A stretch of 48,106 bases of DNA from Elusimicrobium minutum (GTDB taxonomy: Bacteria; Elusimicrobiota; Elusimicrobia; Elusimicrobiales; UBA9959). The first letter of the stretch is position 1, and the number at the start of each line of letters is the position of its first letter. The notes beneath the pieces are model-generated. The model was not told the DNA's origin, ran no database searches, and saw only the letters and a list, made by a program, of their open reading frames with translations. Positions 16,696-25,497 of the stretch are shown here, piece after piece. The DNA lies in assembly GCA_020723765.1 (NCBI GenBank), contig DYIF01000017.1:1-48106 (forward strand), written 5' to 3'. Both the position numbers and the translations under genes were made by a program.

Positions 16696-18888
16696 TTAGA
16701 TTATTTTTATTTTAACATCTAAATCTTCAATCAATTCTTCGATTATAGTTTTAATCCTCTGAATGCAGCCATTAGCGGAGATATTAACGTGTAAAAATAG
16801 AGTTTTATCACCTATTGTCATTATTTCATCAAAAGATAATCCATCTAAAGATTTATATCTTCTCTTCAATTCCGGCTCATCTTCTATTAGTTTTTTTAAT
16901 TTTTCATAATCTACTATTATATTATCATTTCCAAATAATTCTGATTGTTTTTCTATTATAAAATCAAAAATTTCTTTTTCATTTTCTCTCAGATAGTTTA
17001 AAAATTCAATAAATACATCTCTCCAATGATTTACTTTTATCTTATTACCCAAAAGATAAAGCTCAACCGGCTTACTTCCTGTAGAAATATCTAAGATTTC
17101 TTCATCCAAAATAGAAAAAATGTTATCTACGTTGTTCGTTTTAGAAATCCAATTATCGGAATATTTATATTTATCAGGAATAGCAAAAACTTCAAGGAAT
17201 CTTTTTATCATCTTTTGTTGGTGTTTTATTATAGTTTTTTCGTTCCAATTCTTCTCGTTTATCACATCAAGTCTATATTTTAAAGAGGATTCTTTTAATT
17301 TTTCTTTTTTTTCTTCGAAAGATTTATTTCCTATTTCACTATTAAACTCCGTAAGTATGATATTCCCTATATTATGCAAATAATTATTATGAATCTCTTG
17401 CCATTTTTCTCCTAATTTGGCTTCCCATTCATTAGACAATTTTCTCGGCATTATATGCTCAATGGTAATTCTTTTGTCTCTAAAGTCGACTGAAACCTTA
17501 GAATTATGCTCTTCGATTTTGCCCAAAATAAATTTAGAATACTGTTTAAGTTCTTCATAAAAGTTAACGGTTTTTAATCTATTTGCAACTTCATCATCAT
17601 TAGGAAGCCTTAACTTATAAAACAATTTTGATAAAATATCAAACATAGTTAGTTCTTTCTTGGCTATATGTTCTATTTTTTTAACGAGCAATACTATATT
17701 TTTATTCTCGCCTTGCGTTAAACTCAATATTCTTCGCCGAATCAAATATATCATTATCGATTCCAAAACGGATATCAGGGTTTCATCGTCTAATTTTACA
17801 CCGTTAACTCCATATTTATAATATTCCAACAATCCAAGGACAAAAGGCTTAAATGCCTCCGATGTGATATCGTGGAATATATTTCTAAGAAGTTCCTTTA
17901 TTTTTTTATCAAATATGGAATCTTTTGAAATTTCATCCGCAAAAGTCTCATCTATTATCCATTTATAAGGTTTTGCCAATTTAACAATATCTTCGATAAA
18001 ATCTTTCTTAGTTTTGAAATTGGAATTTACAAATTCTTTAAATTCCTGATATAACTCTTTTGTGTTATTATCGCTAACAACCTTTAAAGAAGTAGCTTTT
18101 CTGTATTGTAAATAATCTCTAAAAAAATTAGAACAATTTTCTCCCAGAACGTTTTCTATTTCCGGATGCCATTTTCTTTCATATAAGTTGGACTGTTCAT
18201 CGCTATGCATGTTTAATAATATGAAATTTCTAACCAAATCGGATAATGTCAAAGGCTTCCCCAAAGAATTTAGGGTTTCAAATATTATTTGAGGATCTTC
18301 TCCTTTAAAAGGTCTTTCGTCTAAAAAAATAACCGCCACATTCATCCTATTAATTGCGGTTATATAATGTTCAAATTTTATCTTGTTGTTTTCTTTATTA
18401 ATTAAACTTTTCAATAAACTATATGCGCTTGTAATTATCCCTGGAATCTGAGGCTCTTTATTTACCAAAGCTTTGTAAGCCTCCCAATCTTTCGTAACTT
18501 GTTTTAATTTTATTTTATCATCAAATGTAGATAAATTATTTTTTAAATAAGTCTGGTCTATAAAATTTTGCTTTTCAAAATCTTTTTCCAAATCTCTTAG
18601 AGCTATTAAAAACAATAGAGTTGTAGTAAGCCTTTGTTGCCCGTCAACAATAACAAATTTATTTGCAAAACCGCATCTTTCTTCTCTGATAACAAGCGTG
18701 CCGAAAAAATGCTCCAATTTATCTTTTTCATTTATATCCAGCTCGGAGTTTATGATTTTCATTATATCGCTAAAGAATCTTTTTATTTCATTTTTTCCCC
18801 AGGCATATGAACGCTGGAATGGCGGTATAAAAAAAGATACCGAATTCATAGATAACACTTTAGCTATCGAATGCGTTTCCGTTTTCAT
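16696..18888 (-). CDS. DUF262-DUF1524 (GmrSD-like) defence protein
   Basis: 730 residues. The N-terminal DUF262 domain has IPPFQRSYAW (about 22-31), FFGTLVI and the nucleotide-binding signature VDGQQRLTTT (about 85). The DUF1524 HNH-like nuclease domain follows near 475-540 (ITIEHIMPRKL, NYLHNIGNIILTEFN, NKSFEEKK). About 150 further residues end in LFLHVNISANGCIQRIK, a C-terminal module seen on other restriction-type proteins but not named here. Single-chain GmrSD proteins are type IV restriction enzymes against modified phage DNA, and related ones serve other defence systems. SD AAGGAT. Codon use looks more A/T-biased than the neighbours and repeats flank both sides, suggesting acquisition. 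No partner gene is adjacent. Confidence 0.88.
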   Translation of the reverse strand: MKTETHSIAKVLSMNSVSFFIPPFQRSYAWGKNEIKRFFSDIMKIINSELDINEKDKLEHFFGTLVIREERCGFANKFVIVDGQQRLTTTLLFLIALRDLEKDFEKQNFIDQTYLKNNLSTFDDKIKLKQVTKDWEAYKALVNKEPQIPGIITSAYSLLKSLINKENNKIKFEHYITAINRMNVAVIFLDERPFKGEDPQIIFETLNSLGKPLTLSDLVRNFILLNMHSDEQSNLYERKWHPEIENVLGENCSNFFRDYLQYRKATSLKVVSDNNTKELYQEFKEFVNSNFKTKKDFIEDIVKLAKPYKWIIDETFADEISKDSIFDKKIKELLRNIFHDITSEAFKPFVLGLLEYYKYGVNGVKLDDETLISVLESIMIYLIRRRILSLTQGENKNIVLLVKKIEHIAKKELTMFDILSKLFYKLRLPNDDEVANRLKTVNFYEELKQYSKFILGKIEEHNSKVSVDFRDKRITIEHIMPRKLSNEWEAKLGEKWQEIHNNYLHNIGNIILTEFNSEIGNKSFEEKKEKLKESSLKYRLDVINEKNWNEKTIIKHQQKMIKRFLEVFAIPDKYKYSDNWISKTNNVDNIFSILDEEILDISTGSKPVELYLLGNKIKVNHWRDVFIEFLNYLRENEKEIFDFIIEKQSELFGNDNIIVDYEKLKKLIEDEPELKRRYKSLDGLSFDEIMTIGDKTLFLHVNISANGCIQRIKTIIEELIEDLDVKIKII

Positions 18889-18944
18889 ATTTTTATCCTT
18901 AATATATTCTAACCGTTTCAGTTAATTTTACAAAATTTAAATCT

Positions 18945-19018
18945 AATCATCCATTCGGCCAATCTTACAGTCGTCCATACATCCACGCATCCATACACCT
19001 ATGCGTCTGTAAATTTGC
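18945..19018. repeat. Low-complexity repeat with nested inverted repeats
   Basis: Between the DUF262 and cstA genes. The text is built on CCATACATCCACGCATCCATACACC-like units and contains paired arms ACGCAT/ATGCGT nested inside TTACAG/CTGTAA. It could fold as an imperfect hairpin on either strand and lies just past the cstA stop, but has no T-tract. It appears to be a second dispersed low-complexity family; no other copy is in the window. Confidence 0.5.
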
Positions 19019-19020
19019 GC

Positions 19021-20637
19021 TTACGCTTTTTTTAGTATCGACTTGGAGGTTTCATAGACTATGAATAAAGCCAAAAATAAGAGGAGGGCGGTTATAAAGA
19101 ACACAAAGTTATAATTTGAGGATTTTATAAACTCGAATATTTTTATTGTCAAAGCGTAAACGGTGGTAATTATCATAAATGAAGCGGGGATTAGTATTAT
19201 AAACCTTTTGGCTATATTTTCTTTTTTAGACCATAGGTATACTATTACGAGAACCAGAGCCGCAAGAAGCTGGTTTGTTATTCCGAATATCGGCCATATG
19301 AGTTTCCAGCAAGGGATTAAATTGCCCGATTGGTCGTGGGTTTTTATGTTTAAAAGTATCAACGGTATTAAAAGCGATACGATCGTCGCGGTTATTCTCG
19401 TTTTCCAGTCGTTTATCTGCCTTTCTATTATTTCCTGGAATATGTATCTCGCTATTCTTGTCGCGGTATCCAAAGTCGTTAATACGAAGCCCGATATTAT
19501 CAAAAAACCCAGAATCTTTCCCGAACTTTCCCCTATTCCGACAAGAGACGAAAATTTCGCTATACCCATGGAGTATATCTCACCCGGTTGAAGTTTATAC
19601 ACCGATGAATCATTAGTTAAAATCATAACGGTGCTTAAAGCTATCAACCCTACAACCCCTTCTAAAATCATTGAACCAACGCCTATGAACCTGGCGTTTT
19701 TTATGTAGTCTATTTGTTTTGATGTCGTTCCGGATGCCACCAGAGAGTGAAAACCGGATATGGCTCCGCAGGCTATCGTTACGAATAAAAAAGGGAATAA
19801 AGGGCCTATGGCATCGGAGTAAAAACCGGTATATGCCGGGTAAGATATGGAGCTATTTGAAAAAAACAGCCCCAATAGTCCGATTAGGACCGAAAAATAC
19901 AAAAGATAGCTCGACAAATAATCCCTCGGTTGCAATAATATCCAGACCGGCAAAACCGAGGCCAAAAAAGCGTATATAAGAAGAAGGTTTATCCAGTTTT
20001 GCTTGTCCATAATCATAAATCTATATTTAAAACTCAAAACTATTCCCGCGGTTATTATGACGATTGAGATAACGGTCATAACCGCTTTATTCCAATTTAG
20101 TTTGTAAGAAAAATAACCGAAAACCACGGCTATCAATATGTAAAGTACGCTTATTTCCGAAACCTCGGGTTGAGAGGCGAATGTGGAGGCGGTTATGTCC
20201 GTAAAAACGGCAACCACATACATAAGAGCAAACCATATGAATATCAGAAATACTTTGTATGTCTTTTTGTTTATATAAATATTGGCTATTTCGGCTATGG
20301 ATTTGCCTTCGTGTCTTATAGATATTATAAGCGAAGAAAAGTCGTGGACGGAACCTAAAAATATGCTTCCCACTATTATCCAAATTAAAGCCGGAACCCA
20401 GCCGAAATAAACGGCGGCTATAATGGGGCCGACTATAGGGCCGGCTCCGGCTATGGATGAAAAATGATGGCCCAAAAGTATCCATTTGTTTGTGGGGACA
20501 TAATCGTATCCGTCGTTTTTTTGGACGGACGGTGTTATTTCGGTTTCTTTTACGTTATAAATTTTTTCCAAAAAAGAGCCGTAGTATTTGTATCCTAAAT
20601 ATAAAATTCCCAAAGATACTATAGACAAAACAAACAT
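19021..20637 (-). CDS. cstA: CstA-family peptide/pyruvate transporter
   Basis: A polytopic membrane protein (about 14-16 helices, 538 residues) of the carbon-starvation CstA family, which imports pyruvate or peptides. Hallmarks: GHHFSSIAGAGPIVGPI near the N-terminus, FLGSVHDFSSLIIS, and ASGTTSKQI in the middle. It is the short form, lacking the extra C-terminal part of E. coli CstA. I place the start at the ATG at 20637 because GGAGG lies 5 nt upstream; the longer frame would begin with TTG at 20649 on top of that Shine-Dalgarno. A promoter lies at 20655-20683. It is transcribed alone, divergent from the M48 lipoprotein gene. Confidence 0.93.
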   Translation of the reverse strand: MFVLSIVSLGILYLGYKYYGSFLEKIYNVKETEITPSVQKNDGYDYVPTNKWILLGHHFSSIAGAGPIVGPIIAAVYFGWVPALIWIIVGSIFLGSVHDFSSLIISIRHEGKSIAEIANIYINKKTYKVFLIFIWFALMYVVAVFTDITASTFASQPEVSEISVLYILIAVVFGYFSYKLNWNKAVMTVISIVIITAGIVLSFKYRFMIMDKQNWINLLLIYAFLASVLPVWILLQPRDYLSSYLLYFSVLIGLLGLFFSNSSISYPAYTGFYSDAIGPLFPFLFVTIACGAISGFHSLVASGTTSKQIDYIKNARFIGVGSMILEGVVGLIALSTVMILTNDSSVYKLQPGEIYSMGIAKFSSLVGIGESSGKILGFLIISGFVLTTLDTATRIARYIFQEIIERQINDWKTRITATIVSLLIPLILLNIKTHDQSGNLIPCWKLIWPIFGITNQLLAALVLVIVYLWSKKENIAKRFIILIPASFMIITTVYALTIKIFEFIKSSNYNFVFFITALLLFLALFIVYETSKSILKKA

Positions 20638-20654
20638 AAAAGCCTCCAAAAATT

Positions 20655-20683
20655 ATTTTAAAAAATAGAGCGATAGAAATCAA
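20655..20683 (-). promoter_or_regulatory. Predicted cstA promoter
   Basis: On the minus strand TTGATT (20678-20683), a 17-nt spacer, then TAAAAT (20655-20660). Transcription would begin just before the GGAGG that serves the ATG at 20637. It is a normal housekeeping-type arrangement; no operator is recognised. Confidence 0.5.
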
Positions 20684-20748
20684 TCTCAACAAAATCGCTT
20701 ATTTAAATTTTTTATTTATATGTAAAAAAGATAAGCCCAATTTTTTGT

Positions 20749-20762
20749 GTTAAAATATAATT
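20749..20762 (+). promoter_or_regulatory. Extended -10 giving a leaderless M48 lipoprotein mRNA
   Basis: TGT-TAAAAT, with TAAAAT at 20751-20756, lies 6 nt before the ATG at 20763. There is no Shine-Dalgarno. This spacing would start the transcript at or next to the A of ATG. An alternative TATAAT at 20756-20761 would start inside the gene and is less likely. Confidence 0.5.
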
Positions 20763-21509
20763 ATGAAAATAAAGTTTTTTTTACTCGTTTTTTGTGTTTT
20801 TTTATACTCCTGCGCTTCCGTTCAATATACCGATAGGAAAGCGCTTATGCTTATAAGCGAGGAAGAAGAGACTCAGATGGGCGAAAAGGCTTTTAAGGAA
20901 ATAATCTCAAAAAGCGTAATAATTAAAAATACCAAAGAAGCCGAAGCGATAAAAAGAGTCGGGGAGAGGTTGGCTTCGGTTTCAGGAAAAAATTTCAATT
21001 GGGAGTTTGTTCTTGTAAAAGATAATCAGATAAACGCGTTTTGTCTTCCCGGGGGAAAGATAGTTTTTTATTCCGGGATAATGCCGATTTTGGAAAACGA
21101 CGACGAGATAGCCACGGTAATGAGCCATGAGATAGCTCATGCCATAGCAAGACACGGGGCCGAGAGGATGAGCCACCAGGCTCTTGTAAATGCGGCGGGA
21201 GAGATAGTATCTTTGTTTATTGAAGGAAAATCCGAAGAAACTAAAAATATTTTCTATTCCGCATATGGATTTGGCTCTTTGGTAGGAATACTACTGCCTT
21301 ATAGCAGAAAACACGAGTTTGAGGCGGATTATATAGGACTTGTTCTTATGAAAAAAGCGGGGTACGATATTAATTCGGCTTTAAATTTCTGGCAAAAGAT
21401 GAAAAAACTATCCGACAATTCCCCAAAAATACCCAATTTCCTATCCACCCATCCGTCGGACGATGAAAGGATAAAAAACATACGAAATAAAATAAAAGGA
21501 TTAAATTAG
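20763..21509 (+). CDS. M48-family metallopeptidase lipoprotein
   Basis: 248 residues. The lipobox LYSC (Cys17) is followed by ASVQYTDRK. The zinc site is HEIAH (122-126), with a third ligand in the later HEFEADYIGL segment, as in LoiP/YcaL/BepA-type envelope proteases that clear misfolded outer-membrane proteins. Length fits LoiP-like enzymes without the TPR tail of BepA. The first residues of the mature protein are nearly the same as those of the unrelated gluzincin lipoprotein at 40061-40852. The stop overlaps that of convergent anmK by 4 nt. Apparently leaderless. Confidence 0.93.
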   Translation: MKIKFFLLVFCVFLYSCASVQYTDRKALMLISEEEETQMGEKAFKEIISKSVIIKNTKEAEAIKRVGERLASVSGKNFNWEFVLVKDNQINAFCLPGGKIVFYSGIMPILENDDEIATVMSHEIAHAIARHGAERMSHQALVNAAGEIVSLFIEGKSEETKNIFYSAYGFGSLVGILLPYSRKHEFEADYIGLVLMKKAGYDINSALNFWQKMKKLSDNSPKIPNFLSTHPSDDERIKNIRNKIKGLN

Positions 21510-22639
21510 CGGTTTGGATATCTGAAATTATCCGAAGGAGAAATCTTTCCTAAAACCGTTTTTTTCCGAGCGCCGGTTACGCTTATTATATTCGATTTTA
21601 TTCCAAGCAATCTGGCCGCGCCAAGCAATGCGAAACCGGCCGCTTCTTTGGATAGAGGATGTATGCCGTATTTCTCTATGGATTCTACTGAAATATCGTT
21701 TAATAAAGACGATATGTTTGAAAATAAAGTTTTATTAAAAACTCCACCGCCGCTTATTATAAGCCTGGATATTTTTTCTTTTACGAACTTTTTTAACGAA
21801 ATTTCAACCGATTTGGCGGTAAAAAAATTAAGAGTGGCCATTATGTCTTCTATTTTTTCTTTTTTAAAATCGAAATTTTTCAATACGAATTCTTTACCGA
21901 ACTCTTCTCTGTCTAAAGATTTGGGCGGTTTTTGATAAAAAAACTTGTTTTTAATAAAATAATCTATTTTTTTAAAATTTATCTTGCCTTTTGAAGCGAT
22001 TTGTCCGTCTTTATCGTATGTTTTTTTGCCTCCCGTATACAAACCGATAGCCCAGTCCATAAGAGTATTCCCCGGACCGACGTCGAAACCGTAAGTTTCA
22101 ACCCCTCTCCCGACCACCGATATGTTAGAGATACCGCCTATATTTAACAGACATACCGGTTTTTTTTCTTCCCCAAACAAAAATTCGTCCATAAAAGGAA
22201 TCAAAGGAGCCCCTTCACCGCCTAATATTATATCCCCCACTCTGAAATCGTAAGCTACGGGTATGTCCAAGTTTCTCGATATAAACTCCGGCTCGCCTAT
22301 CTGTAATGTAATTTTATCCGGGGATGAGTGGTATACGGTCTGGCCGTGGCTCGATATCAAATCTATTTGAGATTTTCTTATATTAAATTCTTTTAAAAAC
22401 TTTATTATAATATCCGACCATATTTTTCCCAAATCGTAGTGAAGATTTACTATCTCTTTTAAAGACAGGGACCTCGCCTCGATAATTCTTTTTTGGAGTT
22501 TTAAATCGTATTCGTAGTTTTTAAAAGCTTTTACATCTATTTTCCTTTTATCGAAATCTATTAAACAATATGCGGCGGTCAGTCCGTCGGCGCTTGTTCC
22601 GGACATAAGCCCTATAACTCTAATCGGTTTATTTTTCAT
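21506..22639 (-). CDS. anmK: Anhydro-N-acetylmuramic acid kinase
   Basis: 377 residues. AnmK hydrolyses and phosphorylates 1,6-anhydroMurNAc, making MurNAc-6-phosphate during peptidoglycan recycling. Seen: VIGLMSGTSADGL at the N-terminus, SHGQTVYHS, GEGAPLIPFMDEFLF, LLNIGGISNISVVG, DVGPGNTLMDWA and late ISGGGVFNKTL. Length matches the family. It is the last gene of the ECF operon, overlapping ecfT by 11 nt with SD AGAGG. The co-transcribed transporter may supply a sugar, peptide or cofactor; the link to wall recycling is inference. Confidence 0.96.
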   Translation of the reverse strand: MKNKPIRVIGLMSGTSADGLTAAYCLIDFDKRKIDVKAFKNYEYDLKLQKRIIEARSLSLKEIVNLHYDLGKIWSDIIIKFLKEFNIRKSQIDLISSHGQTVYHSSPDKITLQIGEPEFISRNLDIPVAYDFRVGDIILGGEGAPLIPFMDEFLFGEEKKPVCLLNIGGISNISVVGRGVETYGFDVGPGNTLMDWAIGLYTGGKKTYDKDGQIASKGKINFKKIDYFIKNKFFYQKPPKSLDREEFGKEFVLKNFDFKKEKIEDIMATLNFFTAKSVEISLKKFVKEKISRLIISGGGVFNKTLFSNISSLLNDISVESIEKYGIHPLSKEAAGFALLGAARLLGIKSNIISVTGARKKTVLGKISPSDNFRYPNR

Positions 22640-23186
22640 ACAGGCCTCTGAGATAAAAAACCTCGGTCATATCGTAGCAGATTTTGACCGAATTTCTGAC
22701 AATCACATATATAAGCATATAAATTTTTATGAAAAATTTTAATCCGCGGTTATTTAATCTGTAGAAAAAAAATATGTCTTTCATTTCAAAAATCATTTTT
22801 TTCATAACGGCCAAAGCGAATACGAAAACAAACTTTAATCTTGTCAGGCCGTATTTGTCGAAAAAAGAATAAACGGAATTCAATTTTGTATTGTCGTTTA
22901 TTAGATTAATAAGAACTGAAAAAACATATAAATGCAAAAATATCTTAATGTTTGAAACAAATTTCGTTTTTTCGATTATAAAATCCGGATATTTAAAAGA
23001 TATCAAAATTAAAAAAACCAACGGAAAAATCCAGAATCTCAAACCCCCGGTAAATCTTAAGGATTTTGGAGATTTTAGAGATACAATTAATAATATTAAA
23101 AAAAGAGCGACAAAAGATGTTATAGGGTTTAGGTTTAAGGCGGAAACCAAAAACAAAAACAATATTAACGGATTAAGCCATTTCAT
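22629..23186 (-). CDS. ECF transporter T component (EcfT/CbiQ-like)
   Basis: 185 residues with several membrane helices. Two short Arg-Gly motifs, YRLNNRGLK (about 145) and FYLRGLYEK at the C-terminus, correspond to the paired coupling motifs by which EcfT contacts the two ATPases. The protein is shorter than typical EcfT (about 250 residues). It overlaps the S-component gene by 14 nt and anmK by 11 nt. Overall similarity is weak, so the call depends on the motifs plus the neighbouring ATPase and S genes. Confidence 0.72.
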   Translation of the reverse strand: MKWLNPLILFLFLVSALNLNPITSFVALFLILLIVSLKSPKSLRFTGGLRFWIFPLVFLILISFKYPDFIIEKTKFVSNIKIFLHLYVFSVLINLINDNTKLNSVYSFFDKYGLTRLKFVFVFALAVMKKMIFEMKDIFFFYRLNNRGLKFFIKIYMLIYVIVRNSVKICYDMTEVFYLRGLYEK

Positions 23187-23778
23187 TTTTAAGCCATTTT
23201 ATAAGTTTTAGGGATATAAAAAAAGAAAACAACGCTATAATAATATGACCGGAAATCCATAAAACCAATACTTTCAAATAAAATTCTTTGGACAAGCCGA
23301 ATATTCTGGATATTTCGGAGATGGCGTTTAAATACGCGTCGAATATCCCTCCCCCGTAGATTATCCATGTGGTTATGAAAAAATGAGGTATGCCTTCCAA
23401 AACGGCCAGAAAAGAAGAGATTAGTATTGAAAATCGGTTTATTGAAAATACCGAAAAAACAATTTCAAATATCAAACTTTCTATGGCTATTCCAACCACC
23501 GGCCCTATTTTAAATCCACCGTAAGAAAAAAGCTTTACGCAAATAGCGCAAAATCCGGCTATCAAATTAACTCCTTTGCTATTTACATAGCTTCTAAGAA
23601 CGCACATAAAAACAGCTCCGAAACCCGCCATCAATGCGCCTCTTAAAGGAAACCTTATCATATGAAGATAGCTTCCTATAATCATCTCGAAAATTCCCCA
23701 CATTACCCCGAAAACCGTAGGAAAAACGAAAAATTTTATATCGTTTATTTTTTCTTTTACGGACAAATCGTTTTCCAT
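23173..23778 (-). CDS. Putative ECF substrate-binding (S) component, novel family
   Basis: 201 residues with about six membrane helices and a short cytoplasmic N-terminus, the usual size and topology of ECF S components. Helix 1 (FPTVFGVMWGIFEMIIGSYL) carries small residues as helices that dock on EcfT do. Conserved-looking inner loops read RFPLRGALMAGFGAVF and YGGFKIGPVVGIAIE. It matches no S family I know (BioY, RibU, ThiT, FolT, CbiM), so the substrate is unknown. It sits between the ATPase (3-nt gap) and the T component, which supports the assignment. Confidence 0.65.
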   Translation of the reverse strand: MENDLSVKEKINDIKFFVFPTVFGVMWGIFEMIIGSYLHMIRFPLRGALMAGFGAVFMCVLRSYVNSKGVNLIAGFCAICVKLFSYGGFKIGPVVGIAIESLIFEIVFSVFSINRFSILISSFLAVLEGIPHFFITTWIIYGGGIFDAYLNAISEISRIFGLSKEFYLKVLVLWISGHIIIALFSFFISLKLIKWLKNEMA

Positions 23779-23781
23779 ATC

Positions 23782-25041
23782 TTATAACTCTATTATATCA
23801 CAATCGATAACTTCGGATATGTCTTTTCTGTGGGTGAAAAACAATACGCTTCCTCCGGATTTGAGATAATCCGATAATACCTCAAAAACCGAACGCTCGC
23901 TTTCTTTGTCGAAACTTAAAAAAGGCTCGTCTATAAGTATCAAATCTTTTTTTGAAAGAACGCCGTAGCTTATCAAAAACTTCTGTTTTTCGCCGTAACT
24001 CAGATGAGACACGTAATAATCTTTTTTAAAATAAAGATTAAGTTTTCTAAACATCTCTTCCGTTTCTTTTTTGTTAAAATTATTAAAAATATCGGATATT
24101 TTTCTCGATATTATCTGAGTGTCTGGGTTTGCGAGAACCGGAAAAACTCTTTTTAAAAGCCGGTTTTTATCCGCTTTTAACCCGTTTAAATAAATCTCGC
24201 CGTCGAAATCGCCTAAAATTCCGGATATTATTTTGCATAAAGTGGTTTTACCTGAGCCGTTAGGGCCGTATACTATTTTTATCTCTCCTTTTCTAAGAGT
24301 AAAATCGACTTTCTTTCTCATATTTTTGTGAGTTATTTTTTCAAGTTTAATCGACTCCCTTTCGCTCAAATCGGATTTACTCTCTATAAAAACGGCTTTT
24401 TCTTTTTTTTGAGGTTCTATCTCGGATATTTTGCCGCTTTTCAAGAGAAAATATCCGTCTATCAAATCGGATAACTCTTCGAACCTGTGGCCGAATATCA
24501 AAACCGTATTGTTTTTTTTAAGCTCGGATAAAGTTTTTTTAAAAGAGTCTATGTTATCCGCGTCCAGAAAAGCTAAAGGCTCGTCCATTAAAACGAGATT
24601 GGCTCTGTTTGAAAAGCTTAAAGCCAGAGATATAGAGTATTTTTGTTTTTGGCCGTATGAAAGTCTATCAGTTCTAATGTCTTTTATGTTTTCCAAACCC
24701 CAGTGCTTAAAAAAATCAGACGGATTTTTGAAAATAAAATTTTTATTTAAGCAAAAAAACGAGACCTCTTCAAATGCGGTTTCGCAAAAAATATTGGAAT
24801 CGTTATTTTGCAAAACTACCGAAGGAGTAAAATTTGCGCTTTCGTCAAACTTAATTTCGCCTTCGGTTTTGCCGCCATAGAGAGCATCGGATACTTTGGA
24901 TATTACTCTTATTAAAGTAGTTTTGCCGGATCCGTTTGGACCGGTTATGGCAAAGCAACCCTTAGGGCAAGAAAAATTAAGGTTTTCGAATATTAAATTT
25001 TCTTTAATGTAATAAAAGTAAAGATTTTTTATTTCAAGCAT
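23782..25041 (-). CDS. Fused double ATPase of an ECF transporter (EcfA-EcfA')
   Basis: 419 residues with two ABC domains in one chain. Domain 1 has Walker A GPNGSGKTTL (about 34-43), signature LSYGQKQK and Walker B LVLMDEPLAF. Domain 2 (from about 230) has GPNGSGKTTL, LSYGEKQK and LILIDEPFLSF. Both appear complete, with H-loop His residues (FGHRFEE and FTHRKD). Fusion of the two ECF ATPases is known in several lineages. There is no membrane segment. It overlaps the upstream THEP1-like gene by 13 nt and lies 3 nt before the S gene. Confidence 0.9.
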   Translation of the reverse strand: MLEIKNLYFYYIKENLIFENLNFSCPKGCFAITGPNGSGKTTLIRVISKVSDALYGGKTEGEIKFDESANFTPSVVLQNNDSNIFCETAFEEVSFFCLNKNFIFKNPSDFFKHWGLENIKDIRTDRLSYGQKQKYSISLALSFSNRANLVLMDEPLAFLDADNIDSFKKTLSELKKNNTVLIFGHRFEELSDLIDGYFLLKSGKISEIEPQKKEKAVFIESKSDLSERESIKLEKITHKNMRKKVDFTLRKGEIKIVYGPNGSGKTTLCKIISGILGDFDGEIYLNGLKADKNRLLKRVFPVLANPDTQIISRKISDIFNNFNKKETEEMFRKLNLYFKKDYYVSHLSYGEKQKFLISYGVLSKKDLILIDEPFLSFDKESERSVFEVLSDYLKSGGSVLFFTHRKDISEVIDCDIIEL

Positions 25042-25496
25042 CTTATTTTATTATATTCCGAATTTAAATTTTCGATAAGAACATATTTTTTGATTTTTAA
25101 AAAAGACAAAAAATCTTTTAAAAGCTCTTTTCTTACGCATATTAAAAAGTCTTTTTTTTCTTTTAAAAGATATTTTACCGTTTTATAAAAACCGTATTTT
25201 TTAAATTCTATCGGACCCCACTCGTCTATCAGATAAAAATCGAATTCGTTCTTTTTTATTATATCATAAACCAAATCGAAAACGGCTTGATAAAACTCTA
25301 TTTTTTTCCCGTCCACCTCGACCGCTTTTGAAATTTTTATTCCGTTAAAACAAATATAATAAACTCTTTTGTTTTTTAATTTTTTTTTAGGCGACAGCAC
25401 CGAACAAAGTTTTAGTCTTTTAAAAAATTTTTTCTGAAATTTTAAAAGTTCTGATGTTTTTTTTGAGTTTATTTCACGAGAAAAGATGTAAATCAT
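25029..25496 (-). CDS. THEP1-like protein with degenerate P-loop
   Basis: 155 residues. The layout matches the NTPase_1/THEP1 family: an N-terminal strand and P-loop position, then a Walker B-like LIDEWGPIEFKKYGF followed by a helix (the family has DEIGPMEL). The P-loop reads SREINSKKTSEL where GxPGxGKTTL is expected. Lys-Thr remains but all loop glycines are replaced, so NTP hydrolysis is doubtful. Basic overall. It lies 1 nt after the NUDIX gene and overlaps the ATPase gene, so it is part of the transporter operon; a regulatory or accessory role is inference. Confidence 0.6.
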   Translation of the reverse strand: MIYIFSREINSKKTSELLKFQKKFFKRLKLCSVLSPKKKLKNKRVYYICFNGIKISKAVEVDGKKIEFYQAVFDLVYDIIKKNEFDFYLIDEWGPIEFKKYGFYKTVKYLLKEKKDFLICVRKELLKDFLSFLKIKKYVLIENLNSEYNKIRCLK

Positions 25497-25497
25497 C

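Noticed and set aside
20638-20649. TTG start for cstA, four codons longer
   Set aside because: It would sit on the GGAGG that serves the ATG at 20637.
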